Assembly (NCBI GenBank): GCA_020025715.1
Contig: JAHHRQ010000006.1
Span: 1 to 51,971, forward strand
From: Oscillospiraceae bacterium
Lineage (GTDB): Bacteria; Bacillota; Clostridia; Oscillospirales; Oscillospiraceae
Length of the DNA: 51,971 bases
Direction of reading: 5' to 3'
Below the pieces are notes generated by a model, which saw only the letters and a list, made by a program, of their open reading frames with translations, was not told the DNA's origin and did not search any database. A program made the position numbers and the translations under genes. Numbering within the stretch: position 1 is the stretch's first letter; each line of letters starts with the position of its first letter. Below are positions 9,102-18,306 of this stretch, piece by piece.

Positions 9102-9596
9102 TTGAAAGAGATTTTAGCAAAAGTCAATATAAAAAGAGTGCTGAACTATGCCCTTTACATGTTCCTCGCCCTTGTGTGCCAGAACATGCTCTTTACACAG
9201 TTCAGAATTTTCGGCATCTGCCCTATGGTGCTGCCCGCGGTGGCAGTTGCCGTGGGTATGTTTGAGGGAGCTACATGGGGAGCGGTGTTTGCCCTTATCA
9301 TGGGCGTTTTTGCCGACATGTCATTTGTGGAAAACACAATCATGTTCACCGTGCTTTTCCCCGCCATTGCTTTCGCTGCCGGATTTATATCCCAGTTTTT
9401 CATAAACCGGCGCTTCTTTGCCTATATGTTTACGGCCTTTGCGGCTTTACTTTTAACAGCCATAGTGCAGATGATAAAGGTGTCTCTGCTGGACGGATGG
9501 GCAGCATCCATGCTCATAACCGTTCTGCTCCAGACCATTTTGTCCCTGCCGCCCGCCGTGCTGGCCTACTTCCCGCCCGGCAAGTGGATAGAGTAA
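9102..9596 (+). CDS. mreD: Rod-shape-determining protein MreD
   Basis: The 164-residue, very hydrophobic protein has about five membrane segments (for example about 13-30, 40-60, 67-92, 101-122 and 135-155) and the length usual for MreD. The identity is supported by position between mreC (3-base gap) and mrdA. The start is TTG followed by AAAGAG, the same start context as mreC, with only a weak Shine-Dalgarno (GTGGTGG), suggesting coupling to mreC. MreD is an integral membrane partner of MreC and PBP2 in the elongasome. Confidence 0.88.
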   Translation: MKEILAKVNIKRVLNYALYMFLALVCQNMLFTQFRIFGICPMVLPAVAVAVGMFEGATWGAVFALIMGVFADMSFVENTIMFTVLFPAIAFAAGFISQFFINRRFFAYMFTAFAALLLTAIVQMIKVSLLDGWAASMLITVLLQTILSLPPAVLAYFPPGKWIE

Positions 9597-9654
9597 AGCC
9601 GAAGAACAGAAACCTTAAGCATAAAGCAGATTTTTCCCTGAGAAAGGACAGTAT

Positions 9655-11793
9655 ATGAACAGAACCATAAAACCGTCGCGTCTTGCGGCGCTTGCCATAT
9701 TCTTTTCACTCTTCCTTATAGTATACCTTGTCTTCCTTTACAAGCTTCAGATCATTGACGGTGAGGATTACTATAACCAGAGTCAGGAGATAAAAAATTC
9801 GGAGCGCGATGTTACCGCAGCCAGAGGCAATATACTCGACCGATACGGAAGAGTAATGGTCAGCAACAAGGAATGTTATAACCTTAAAATAGATACCGAC
9901 AAGCTGTTCGCAAACGAGGACCCCAACGCCGTTATTCTGGAGCTGGTGAAACTGGTTGAAAGCTACGGAGACAAATATACAGACGATCTGCCCATATCTG
10001 CCGGGCCTCCCTTTGAGTATGACAAGAACATGACCGAAATCGAAAAGACCATGCTCAAATCATACTTCAAGGATAAAAAAGACTCTATAAAAGCGGCGGG
10101 ACTGCCTCCTCAGCCCTCTGCTGTTGAGCTGATGAGCTATATGCGTACACGATATGATATAGACAACAAGTATTCCGCCGAGGAGATGCGAATAATCGCC
10201 GGTGTGCGTTATTCAATTAACGTCCGCTATGCAATCAACACCGCCGACTATATCTTCGTTGAGGATGCCTCCATGCAGCTCATTACTTCCATCATGGAGA
10301 GAAAGCTGGTTGGTATTCAGGTTGAGAGAGCATATGTCCGTGACTATGCCACCGAATATGCATCCCATATCCTTGGTTACGTCGGTCTTATGACTCAGGA
10401 GGAATTTGAAAAATACTCCCTTCAGGACTACGCAAACAACGCCATGGTCGGTAAGGACGGCGCCGAATATGCCTTTGAGAAATATCTCCACGGCAAGGAC
10501 GGTAAGGTTACGGAAAGGAGATCTCCTGCCGGTACGATACTCAGTACCGTTTACGATGTGGAGCCGGAACCCGGAAATCATGTTTATCTTACCCTTGACC
10601 TTGCCCTTCAGGAGCAGGTGGAAAGAATTCTTGATAACGGTGTAAATGACCTTATCGCCACCCGAGCCCAGCAACGCGAGGAAGAAAAAGCCCGAGGCGA
10701 ATTTAACCCCGAACTTAAAGATGAAATTACAGGTGCGGCCGCTGTTGTGGTAGATGTAAGAAACGGCGCTCCCCTTGCAATAGCCAGCTGGCCTACCTAT
10801 GATGTATCGCACATAATGGAAAACTATCAGGAACTTATGGAAGCGCCGAATACTCCGCTCTTTAACAGAGCGCTTATGGGTGCATACGCTCCCGGTTCCA
10901 CATTCAAGCCCTGCACCGCAATCGCAAGCTTAAGCGAGGGCATTATAAACACCGAAAAACGTATTAAGTGCGAAGGTGTTTACACAAGGTACGCCGCCGA
11001 AGGTTACGCCCCTGAATGCTGGATTTGGAATGCAGGTAAAAAGGGCGAGCACTACACCCACCCGGAGGAAAATGTCACTGATGCAATCAGAGACTCCTGC
11101 AACTACTACTTCTACACTGTCAGCCATGACCTTGGTGTTGATAAAATGGGCGAATATGCCAGAAATCTCGGCCTTGGCGTAACCACAGGCATTGAGCTTA
11201 CCGAGACTAAAGGTAACATGTCCAACCAGGAAAACCATATTGATTTTGCAGGTGTAGCCGATTGGCGAATCGGTGATACTCTGCAGGCCGGTATCGGTCA
11301 GTCTGATAGTATTTTCTCACCTCTGCAGATAGCCGAGTACTGCGCCGCCATTGCAAACGGTGGACACCGTTATTCAGCTTCTATTCTGCAGTCGGTAAGA
11401 AGCTTTGACTTCAGCGAAAAAATCTATGAGCGTGAGCCGGAAGAGCTCAGCACCGTTAAATCTGCCGACTATAACTGGGCTGCCATCCACGAAGGCATGT
11501 ACGAGGTGCTTCATTACTGGGGCAACGAAAAGAACGCCAAGGTGTGGGCAGACTGCGAATGGGACTGCGCCGGTAAAACCGGAACGGCTCAGAAAGGTGA
11601 AAACATCACCAACGACGGTATCTTTATCTGCTACGGCCCCTACGAAGATCCCCAGATTGCAATAGCCGTTGTGGTTGAACGAGGCCATGCCGGTGCTGAT
11701 GTTCAGTTTATAGCACGCCGTATTATGGACGCTTATATAAACCTCTCAAAATACAGCGACACTTCCGAGCCTGAAATGGGAATTTTGAAGTAA
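9655..11793 (+). CDS. mrdA: Penicillin-binding protein 2 (elongasome transpeptidase)
   Basis: This 712-residue class B PBP crosslinks peptidoglycan during cell elongation. It has one N-terminal membrane anchor (about 10-32), a dimerisation/pedestal region starting with RDVTAARGNILDRYGR, and a transpeptidase domain with all three active-site motifs: SxxK as STFK (Ser415), SxN as SCN (481-483) and KTG (641-643, KTGTAQ). The start has AGAAAGGA about 7 bases upstream. It is the last gene of the U32-maf-mreC-mreD run. The usual Clostridium neighbours minCDE and rodA do not follow; an mgsA-like gene with its own promoter does. Confidence 0.93.
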   Translation: MNRTIKPSRLAALAIFFSLFLIVYLVFLYKLQIIDGEDYYNQSQEIKNSERDVTAARGNILDRYGRVMVSNKECYNLKIDTDKLFANEDPNAVILELVKLVESYGDKYTDDLPISAGPPFEYDKNMTEIEKTMLKSYFKDKKDSIKAAGLPPQPSAVELMSYMRTRYDIDNKYSAEEMRIIAGVRYSINVRYAINTADYIFVEDASMQLITSIMERKLVGIQVERAYVRDYATEYASHILGYVGLMTQEEFEKYSLQDYANNAMVGKDGAEYAFEKYLHGKDGKVTERRSPAGTILSTVYDVEPEPGNHVYLTLDLALQEQVERILDNGVNDLIATRAQQREEEKARGEFNPELKDEITGAAAVVVDVRNGAPLAIASWPTYDVSHIMENYQELMEAPNTPLFNRALMGAYAPGSTFKPCTAIASLSEGIINTEKRIKCEGVYTRYAAEGYAPECWIWNAGKKGEHYTHPEENVTDAIRDSCNYYFYTVSHDLGVDKMGEYARNLGLGVTTGIELTETKGNMSNQENHIDFAGVADWRIGDTLQAGIGQSDSIFSPLQIAEYCAAIANGGHRYSASILQSVRSFDFSEKIYEREPEELSTVKSADYNWAAIHEGMYEVLHYWGNEKNAKVWADCEWDCAGKTGTAQKGENITNDGIFICYGPYEDPQIAIAVVVERGHAGADVQFIARRIMDAYINLSKYSDTSEPEMGILK

Positions 11794-11811
11794 TAAAAGC
11801 AAATTAAAGTA

Positions 11812-11840
11812 TTGAAAGATAAAAAAACAACGTATATAAT
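11812..11840 (+). promoter_or_regulatory. SigA promoter of the methylglyoxal-synthase-like gene
   Basis: TTGAAA (11812-11817), 17 bases, TATAAT (11835-11840), about 42 bases before the start codon. It uncouples this gene from mrdA. Confidence 0.75.
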
Positions 11841-11881
11841 GTAAACGTTAAAGCGGATTAGAGTAAGAAACGGAGAAGAAT

Positions 11882-12286
11882 ATGAATATAGCGCTAATGG
11901 CACATGACAGAAAAAAAGAGCTTATGGTGCAGTTTTGCATAGCCTACTGCGGAATACTGGCTGAGCATAATCTTTGCGCCACCCATGTGACCGGAAAGCT
12001 GGTTTCCGAGGCTACCGGTCTGCCCATTACTCTGTATCTTCATGCAGATCAGGGCGGCGCCCAGCAAATCGGTGCCCGCATTTCCTTCAACGAAATAGAC
12101 CTGGTGCTTTTCTTCTGCGATCCCGCCAACCCCAAGGGCTTTGATGATATTAACAAAATTGAGCGCCTCTGCGATCAGTATCAAATCCCCTTTGCGACCA
12201 ACGCCGCTACTGCCGAGGTCCTTGTTCAGGGACTGAGACGCGGAGATCTGGATTGGCGTAATATTGTCAACCCTCAGAAGAGATAA
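11882..12286 (+). CDS. Methylglyoxal synthase-like protein lacking key catalytic residues
   Basis: The 134-residue protein aligns end to end with MgsA: NIALMAHDRKKELMVQF, the SEATGLP segment and IPFATNAATAEVLVQG are conserved. However, against E. coli numbering recalled from memory, the catalytic base Asp71 (in GPMGGDQQ) is Ala60 here (HADQGGAQQ), His98 is Phe87, Ser65-Gly66 of the phosphate site are His54-Ala55, and Thr47 is Val36. His19, Asp20, Thr45, Thr48, Gly49 and Asp91 are kept. In Clostridium relatives mgsA follows the mre/min/rodA cluster, so this looks like the positional descendant of mgsA whose conversion of DHAP to methylglyoxal may be lost. A ligand-sensing MGS-fold role is possible. 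RBS: CGGAGAAG. Confidence 0.75.
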   Translation: MNIALMAHDRKKELMVQFCIAYCGILAEHNLCATHVTGKLVSEATGLPITLYLHADQGGAQQIGARISFNEIDLVLFFCDPANPKGFDDINKIERLCDQYQIPFATNAATAEVLVQGLRRGDLDWRNIVNPQKR

Positions 12287-12309
12287 GCCTCAGCTTTGCA
12301 AAAATTCAA

Positions 12310-12331
12310 GGCGCGGCCGTATAGTCGCGCC
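12310..12331 (+). terminator. Weak hairpin after the mgsA-like gene
   Basis: GGCGCG (12310-12315) pairs with CGCGCC (12326-12331) across a 10-base loop and is followed by ATATTATAAT rather than a T-run. It overlaps a possible hisS promoter (TTGCAA 12296-12301, N18, TATAGT 12320-12325), so its role is unclear. Confidence 0.35.
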
Positions 12332-12375
12332 ATATTATAATGCTCTGCGTTAAGCGGGAGCGGAAAGGATACAGA

Positions 12376-13731
12376 ATGGGAAAGGTTGCACCCCGCACCC
12401 TGTCCGGGTTTATGGAGCTCTTGCCGAAAGAGCAGATGAAAATGGAAAAAATGATGGAGGCTCTGCGGAAAAGCTATTCCACATACGGCTTTACTCCGCT
12501 GGACACTCCGGTTATAGAGTCCTCTGAGGTGCTGCTTGCAAAGGGCGGCGGAGAGACCGAAAAGCAGATTTACCGTTTCCAGAAGGGAGACAGTGACATC
12601 GCTCTTCGCTTCGACCTCACAGTTCCTCTTGCAAAATATGTTGCCGCAAACTACGGCAAGCTCAGCTTCCCCTTCCGCCGTTACCAGATAGGTAAGGTTT
12701 ACAGAGGAGAGAGAGCACAGAGAGGCCGCTTCCGCGAGTTCTATCAGGCCGATATTGATATTATCGGTGACGGAAAGCTGGATATTATAAATGAGGCAGA
12801 AATCCCCGCTATCATTTATAATACCTTTAAAACTCTGGGAATTTCAAAGTTCAAAATCAGAGTCAATAACCGCAAGCTTTTAAACGGCTTTTACGCCATG
12901 AACGGCATGAGCGAAAAATCTGCCGATATTATGCGTACTGTTGATAAGCTTGATAAAATCGGTGCCGACAAGGTTAAAAACCTGCTTATAGACGAGGTTA
13001 AGATGCTGCCCTGCAAGGCCGACAATGTTCTGGACTTTATGGCAATCAAGGGCACAAATGCAGAAGTAATCGAGAGACTGAGCCTTTATAAGGGCATGGA
13101 TGAGACCTTCGATCAGGGCCTGAGCGAGCTTATCGAGGTCACAAAGTACCTGTCCGCCTTCGGCGTTCCGGAAGAAAACTTTGCAATCGACCTTACCATT
13201 GCCCGCGGTCTTGACTACTACACCGGTACCGTTTACGAAACCGAAATGACCGAGCATCCGGAGATAGGCTCTGTCTGCTCCGGCGGCAGATACGACAATC
13301 TGGCAGAGTATTACACCGATAAGAAGCTGCCCGGCGTCGGTATCTCCATCGGCCTTACAAGACTTTTCTATGTCCTTCAGGAGCAGGGACTTTTATCCGA
13401 CGATATGATTACCTCTCCCTGCGACGCTCTGGTTCTGCCCATGACCGAGGATATGGGCTATGCCATTTCCGCCGCTACCGGACTTCGCGCCGCCGGCATC
13501 CGTACCCAGATTTACGGCGAGCAGAAGAAGTTCAAGGGCAAAATGAACTATGCCGATAAGATTGGCGTTCCCTACGTCATTTTCGTCGGTGAGGATGAAA
13601 TCAATGAAAACATGCTCTCCGTTAAGGATATGGAAAGCGGCGAGCAGATAAAGCTTACAGCAGAAGATGCCGTTAAGCTTATAAAGGAAAACATAGAGAG
13701 AAAAAACAGCGGCGCTGTTATTAAAGAATAA
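12376..13731 (+). CDS. hisS: Histidyl-tRNA synthetase
   Basis: A class II synthetase of 451 residues. Motif 2 is seen in FRRYQIGKVYRGERAQRGR, followed by REFYQADIDIIG. The HisRS-specific signature RGLDYYTGTVYE is at about 280-291, and the C-terminal anticodon-binding domain (about 350-440) is present. I chose the ATG at 12376, which follows GGAAAGGA at 5 bases and gives MGKVAPRTLSGFMELLP; an in-frame ATG 12 codons upstream lacks a ribosome site. The N-terminal motif departs from the common APRGTxD. aspS follows 34 bases downstream, the usual hisS-aspS pairing. No T-box leader is visible. Confidence 0.93.
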   Translation: MGKVAPRTLSGFMELLPKEQMKMEKMMEALRKSYSTYGFTPLDTPVIESSEVLLAKGGGETEKQIYRFQKGDSDIALRFDLTVPLAKYVAANYGKLSFPFRRYQIGKVYRGERAQRGRFREFYQADIDIIGDGKLDIINEAEIPAIIYNTFKTLGISKFKIRVNNRKLLNGFYAMNGMSEKSADIMRTVDKLDKIGADKVKNLLIDEVKMLPCKADNVLDFMAIKGTNAEVIERLSLYKGMDETFDQGLSELIEVTKYLSAFGVPEENFAIDLTIARGLDYYTGTVYETEMTEHPEIGSVCSGGRYDNLAEYYTDKKLPGVGISIGLTRLFYVLQEQGLLSDDMITSPCDALVLPMTEDMGYAISAATGLRAAGIRTQIYGEQKKFKGKMNYADKIGVPYVIFVGEDEINENMLSVKDMESGEQIKLTAEDAVKLIKENIERKNSGAVIKE

Positions 13732-13765
13732 GCACCGTTAATAAGAGAAGGCAGGAGTAGAAATC

Positions 13766-15544
13766 ATGTTAAAGTCCCGTACACATACCTGTGACGAGCT
13801 CCGCATTGAAAATGTCGGAGAAAAAGTTAAAATAGTCGGCTGGATGGAGAACGTCCGTGAAGTCGGCGGCAATCTGGCCTTTGTGGTGGTCCGTGACTTT
13901 TACGGAACAACTCAGGTGGTCTGCGAGAGCGAGGATATGCTCTCAATAGTTAAAAACCTCAATAAGGAATCCACCATTTCCGTTGAGGGCGTTGTTCGTG
14001 AGAGAGCAAGCAAAAACCCCAAGCAGAATACCGGCGATATTGAAGTTGTGCCCGAAAAGATCGAAGTTCTGGGCCGCTGCCGCTATAATGAGCTGCCTTT
14101 TGAAATTAACCGCAGCCGTGAGGCTGATGAGGCTCAGAGACTTAAATACCGTTATCTGGACCTGAGAAACCCCGCAGTTAAAAAGAACATCGTTCTGCGC
14201 TGCAATGTTGTCTCCGCTCTCCGTCAGGCTATGACCGAGCAGGGATTTCTGGAGATTACCACTCCTATCCTGACCGCTTCTTCCCCTGAGGGCGCAAGAG
14301 ACTATCTGGTTCCCTCCAGAAAGCACCCCGGCAAGTTCTATGCTCTGCCTCAGGCTCCCCAGCAGTTTAAACAGCTGCTCATGGCCTCCGGCTTTGATAA
14401 ATACTTCCAGATCGCTCCCTGCTTCCGCGATGAGGACGCAAGAGGCGACCGCAGCCCCGGTGAATTCTATCAGATGGATATGGAAATGGCCTTTGCAGGT
14501 CAGGAGGACGTTTTTGCAGTTCTGGAAGAGGTTCTGCCTCCCATCTTTGCAAAATACGGCACTTACAATATAGCTTCTACCGCTCCCTTCAAGCGCATCC
14601 CCTACCTTGAGTCTATGGAGAAGTACGGCAGCGATAAGCCCGACCTTCGTATAGACCTGCTGGTAGATGATATTACCGAGCTTGTTCAGGGCACTGACTT
14701 CGGCCCCTTTGCCGAGGGCAACACCGTCAAGGCTATTGCTGTAAGCGGCTGCGACATGACAAGAAAGAATATAGATAAGCTCTGCGCCGATGTTGAGGTT
14801 CAGGCAGGCTGCAAGCCCTTCTGGTTCAAGGTGGGCGATGACGGCGAGTTCGCCGGCGGCGTTGCCAAGTTCTTAAACGACCGTAAGGACGCTATCACCG
14901 AGAAGCTGGGTCTTAAGCCCGGTTACCTTGTCGGCGTATGCGCAGGCAAGAAGGAAATCGCTCAGAAAACTGCTGGCGTTATGCGTAAAATGCTGGGCGC
15001 TGCAGTTCCCGGACATATGGACAAGGAGCGCTATGAGTTCTGCTGGATAGTGGACTTCCCCATGTACGAGATTGGCGAGGAGAGCGGCGAGCTTGAGTTC
15101 TGCCACAACCCCTTCTCCATGCCCTCCGGCGGTCTGGATGTTCTGCTCAAGGCTGAGAGAGGCGAGATCGACCCCCTCACCATTACCGCTGACCAGTACG
15201 ACCTTGTCTGCAACGGTATTGAGCTTTCTTCCGGCGCTGTCCGTAACCATGACCCCGAAATCATGATTAAGGCATTTGAAATGGTAAGACTTGGCGAAGA
15301 GGACGTTAAGAAGAAGTTCCCCGCCATGTACAACGCCTTCTGCTACGGCGCTCCCCCTCACGCAGGCATTGCCCCCGGTGTTGACCGTATGGTTATGCTC
15401 CTTGCAGGTGAGGAGAGCATCAGAGAGGTTATTCCTTTCCCCATGAACAAGAACGCTCAGGACGTTATGATGGGCGCACCTTCCTTTGTAGAGCCCAAGC
15501 AGCTTGAAGAGCTGAACATTGCCTGCACCAAAGAGGAAGAGTAA
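13766..15544 (+). CDS. aspS: Aspartyl-tRNA synthetase
   Basis: The 592-residue bacterial-type AspRS has an N-terminal OB-fold anticodon domain (about 1-110, GWMENVREVGG), a class II core with motif 2 FRDEDARGDRSPGEFYQMD (about 220-238), a GAD insertion domain (about 300-420) and motif 3 near the C terminus (GIAPGVDRMVMLLAG). It charges tRNA-Asp. Motif 2 carries a one-residue insertion relative to the common RxDRQPEFTQ form, though this may be lineage-typical. GGCAGGAG precedes the start. It is cotranscribed with hisS and followed by a hairpin at 15556. Confidence 0.95.
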   Translation: MLKSRTHTCDELRIENVGEKVKIVGWMENVREVGGNLAFVVVRDFYGTTQVVCESEDMLSIVKNLNKESTISVEGVVRERASKNPKQNTGDIEVVPEKIEVLGRCRYNELPFEINRSREADEAQRLKYRYLDLRNPAVKKNIVLRCNVVSALRQAMTEQGFLEITTPILTASSPEGARDYLVPSRKHPGKFYALPQAPQQFKQLLMASGFDKYFQIAPCFRDEDARGDRSPGEFYQMDMEMAFAGQEDVFAVLEEVLPPIFAKYGTYNIASTAPFKRIPYLESMEKYGSDKPDLRIDLLVDDITELVQGTDFGPFAEGNTVKAIAVSGCDMTRKNIDKLCADVEVQAGCKPFWFKVGDDGEFAGGVAKFLNDRKDAITEKLGLKPGYLVGVCAGKKEIAQKTAGVMRKMLGAAVPGHMDKERYEFCWIVDFPMYEIGEESGELEFCHNPFSMPSGGLDVLLKAERGEIDPLTITADQYDLVCNGIELSSGAVRNHDPEIMIKAFEMVRLGEEDVKKKFPAMYNAFCYGAPPHAGIAPGVDRMVMLLAGEESIREVIPFPMNKNAQDVMMGAPSFVEPKQLEELNIACTKEEE

Positions 15545-15555
15545 TAAATAAAGCT

Positions 15556-15581
15556 AAGCCCCAGAGTTTCCTCTGGGGCTT
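15556..15581 (+). terminator. Hairpin terminator after aspS
   Basis: An 11-bp perfect stem AAGCCCCAGAG / CTCTGGGGCTT with a TTTC loop lies directly after aspS. The T-tract is broken (TAAAGGTTT), so termination may be partial. Confidence 0.65.
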
Positions 15582-15604
15582 TAAAGGTTTAATAGGAGTA
15601 CGCC

Positions 15605-17116
15605 ATGTTTTCCAAAGTCAGAAGCTTCGGCGTCAGCGGCGTCGGAGGCTACGGTGTCACGGTAGAGGTTTATATTACAAACGGCCTGCCTGCCTTTGAG
15701 GTGGTGGGATTGCCGGACATTGCAGTTAAAGAATCAAGAGAGCGTGTAAGAGCCGCCATAAAAAATAACGGTTATCGCTTCCCGGTAAGCCGTATGACCA
15801 TAAATCTGGCTCCAGCCGACAAGAAAAAGGCCGGTACTATGTACGATCTGCCTATGCTTATCGGAATTTTATCCGCATCGGGAGATATTGAAAATCCCGG
15901 AGAGGACTGCGCCTTCGTGGGAGAGCTTTCCCTTACAGGTGAGCTTCGACCCGTACAGGGTGCCTTGCCTATGGCAATCGAGGCTATGAGAAGCGGAGTT
16001 AAAAAGCTGTTTGTCCCCTATGATAACGGCCCCGAGGCAGCCTTTGCAAAGGAACTTTCGGTTTATCCCGTAAAGGATGTGGCTCAGCTTATAAAGCACC
16101 TTAAAGGTGAAGAGCTTATAGATGAAGCCGTTGCACCGGATATTGAGAGTATGGAAGAAAATCTTCCCGACTTTTCAGACGTTAAGGGACAGGAAAACGT
16201 AAAGCGTGCCTTCGAGATTGCCGCCGCAGGCGGCCACAATATTCTGCTCATAGGCCCGCCGGGTGCAGGCAAATCCATGATGGCAAAGCGCCTGCCCACC
16301 ATTCTGCCGGATATGAGCAGGGAAGAAATAATAGAGTGTACGGAGATACATTCGGTTTCCGGTCTTACAAGCAGAGAAAGACCCATAGTTTCCCGCCGAC
16401 CCTTCCGTTCACCTCACCACACCGTTTCTGCGGCCGGACTTTCCGGCGGCGGTACAGTGCCTAAACCCGGTGAAATCAGCCTCGCCCACAACGGCGTGCT
16501 GTTTTTGGACGAAATGCCGGAATTTCGAAGCGACGTTCTGGAAGTGCTCCGCCAGCCATTGGAGGACGGAGAGGTTACGGTTTCCAGAGTTTCCGGCACA
16601 TATACTTTCCCCAGCCGGTTTATGCTGGTATGCGCCATGAACCCCTGTAAATGCGGCTGGTACGGACATCCCTCCGGCAGATGCAAATGCTCGGAAAAGG
16701 ATGTGCGCCGCTATCACAGCAGAATTTCCGGCCCTCTTCTTGACAGAATTGATATAATAGTCGAAGTTCCGGCTCTTGAATATGAGGAGCTGAGAAGGAG
16801 AGAGCCTGCGGAAAGTTCTGCGGATATTAAAAAGCGGGTCAACGCCGCAAGGCAGATACAGAGAAAACGCTACGGCGAAAACTCCACCATGTGCAATGCC
16901 CATGCGGGCAGCAGGGAACTGAGAGAGTTCTGCGCTCTGGAAGATGAGTCGGAAAGCCTGATGAAAGGGGCTTTTGACGCTATGGGACTTTCAGCCAGAA
17001 GCTACGACAGAATTTTAAGAGTTGCCCGCACCATTGCGGATTTAGCCGGAGAGGAAAAAATAGGCCCGGAGCATATTGCCGAGGCCATACAGTACAGAAG
17101 CTACGAGTTTATTTAG
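15605..17116 (+). CDS. YifB/ComM-family Mg-chelatase-like AAA+ ATPase
   Basis: The 503-residue protein has an N-terminal Lon-protease-fold ChlI-like domain (about 1-170, with SRERVRAAIKNNGYRFP and LTGELRPVQGALPMA), a AAA+ domain with Walker A GPPGAGKSM at about 215-223 and Walker B LFLDEMPEF, and a C-terminal Mg_chelatase_C helical domain (about 400-500). Proteobacterial ComM is a branch-migration helicase aiding integration of transformed DNA; the role in Clostridia is not established. A Cys-rich insertion (CAMNPCKCGWYGHPSGRCKC) is typical of the family. RBS: AATAGGAG. thiI follows 14 bases downstream. Confidence 0.9.
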   Translation: MFSKVRSFGVSGVGGYGVTVEVYITNGLPAFEVVGLPDIAVKESRERVRAAIKNNGYRFPVSRMTINLAPADKKKAGTMYDLPMLIGILSASGDIENPGEDCAFVGELSLTGELRPVQGALPMAIEAMRSGVKKLFVPYDNGPEAAFAKELSVYPVKDVAQLIKHLKGEELIDEAVAPDIESMEENLPDFSDVKGQENVKRAFEIAAAGGHNILLIGPPGAGKSMMAKRLPTILPDMSREEIIECTEIHSVSGLTSRERPIVSRRPFRSPHHTVSAAGLSGGGTVPKPGEISLAHNGVLFLDEMPEFRSDVLEVLRQPLEDGEVTVSRVSGTYTFPSRFMLVCAMNPCKCGWYGHPSGRCKCSEKDVRRYHSRISGPLLDRIDIIVEVPALEYEELRRREPAESSADIKKRVNAARQIQRKRYGENSTMCNAHAGSRELREFCALEDESESLMKGAFDAMGLSARSYDRILRVARTIADLAGEEKIGPEHIAEAIQYRSYEFI

Positions 17117-17130
17117 GAAGAGGAAAATTT

Positions 17131-18306
17131 ATGAATGATATAATTCTTGTAAAGTTAGGCGAGATAATACTCAAGGGTCTTAACCGCCGTTCATTCGAGC
17201 AGAGACTCATGGACAATATGCGAAAGGCTATTGCAAAGCACGGTAATTTTAAGGTCTACTGCCTCCAGTCCACCGTGTATGTTGAGGCTTTGGACGATAA
17301 CGCCGATATGGACGGAGCTTTCGAGGCTCTCCAGAAGGTGTTCGGCATTATAAAGCTCACCCGTGCAGCCGGCTGCGAGAAGGATAAGGACGCTATTGCA
17401 AAGCTTGCTGTGGAGTACCTCAGAGAGGACATGGAAAATGCTCACAGCTTTAAGGTTGAATCCAAGCGCAGCGACAAGAGTTTCCCCATGACCAGCATTG
17501 AGCTGAGCCAGTACGTCGGCGGAATTTTGCAGGATGCCTACCCCGACACTGTTGTTGATGTACATGAGCCTGAACTTGTGGTAAACATTGAGGTTCGTGA
17601 TCTTGCAGCATATGTTCACGCAGCTCCCGTAAAGGGCGCAGGCGGTATGCCCTTAGGCTCCAACGGCGTTGCAGTTACCCTGCTCTCCGGCGGTATCGAC
17701 AGCCCTGTTTCCACCTACATGATTGCAAAGCGCGGCGTCAGACTTATTCCCGTCCACTTCTTCTCCTTCCCCTACACCTCCGAGCTTGCAAAGGAGAAGG
17801 TTATTGAGCTTGGAAACCAGCTCACCGATTACTGCGGCAAAATGACTCTTGAAATCGTGCCCTTTACCCACATTCAGGAGGAAATCCGTGATAAGTGCCC
17901 TGAGGAATACTTCACCCTTATCATGCGCCGCTTTATGATGAGAATTGCCCAGCGCATTGCTAAGAGCAACGGCGCAAAGGCCATTGTTACCGGCGAAAAC
18001 TTAGGTCAGGTTGCAAGCCAGACCATGGAGGCTATGGCTTCCACTCAGGCTGTTATGGATATTCCCTGCATCCAACCTCTTATAGGCTTCGATAAGGAAG
18101 AGATAATCACTGTTGCAAGAAAAATCGGCACCTTTGACACTTCCATTCTGCCCTATGAGGACTGCTGCACCGTCTTTACTCCCCGCCACCCCCGCACCAG
18201 ACCCAGAGTAGCTGAGGTTGAGAGAGCTGAAAGCGTACTGGACATTGAGGCTCTGGTGAATGAGGCACTGGAGGGAATTGAAAGGGTAGAGCTTAAAAAT
18301 GAGTAA
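17131..18306 (+). CDS. thiI: tRNA 4-thiouridine synthase ThiI (no rhodanese domain)
   Basis: The 391-residue protein comprises an N-terminal ferredoxin-like/THUMP RNA-binding region (about 1-165) and a PP-loop adenylation domain beginning LLSGGIDSPVSTYM at about 187-200. It ends with CCTVFTPRHPRTRP (about 346-359) and no C-terminal rhodanese domain, as in many Firmicutes forms where a separate cysteine desulfurase supplies sulfur. It adenylates U8 of tRNA for conversion to s4U. The adjacent cinA start overlaps its last codons by 8 bases, so the two are translationally coupled. Confidence 0.93.
   Translation: MNDIILVKLGEIILKGLNRRSFEQRLMDNMRKAIAKHGNFKVYCLQSTVYVEALDDNADMDGAFEALQKVFGIIKLTRAAGCEKDKDAIAKLAVEYLREDMENAHSFKVESKRSDKSFPMTSIELSQYVGGILQDAYPDTVVDVHEPELVVNIEVRDLAAYVHAAPVKGAGGMPLGSNGVAVTLLSGGIDSPVSTYMIAKRGVRLIPVHFFSFPYTSELAKEKVIELGNQLTDYCGKMTLEIVPFTHIQEEIRDKCPEEYFTLIMRRFMMRIAQRIAKSNGAKAIVTGENLGQVASQTMEAMASTQAVMDIPCIQPLIGFDKEEIITVARKIGTFDTSILPYEDCCTVFTPRHPRTRPRVAEVERAESVLDIEALVNEALEGIERVELKNE

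Noticed and set aside
12340..12375. Upstream ATG start for hisS
   Set aside because: It has no ribosome site and adds residues unlike any HisRS. The ATG at 12376 follows GGAAAGGA at proper spacing.
12287..12375. T-box or other riboswitch before hisS
   Set aside because: The gap is under 90 bases and lacks the AAGGTGGNACCGCG sequence and specifier stem. Only a small GC hairpin is present.
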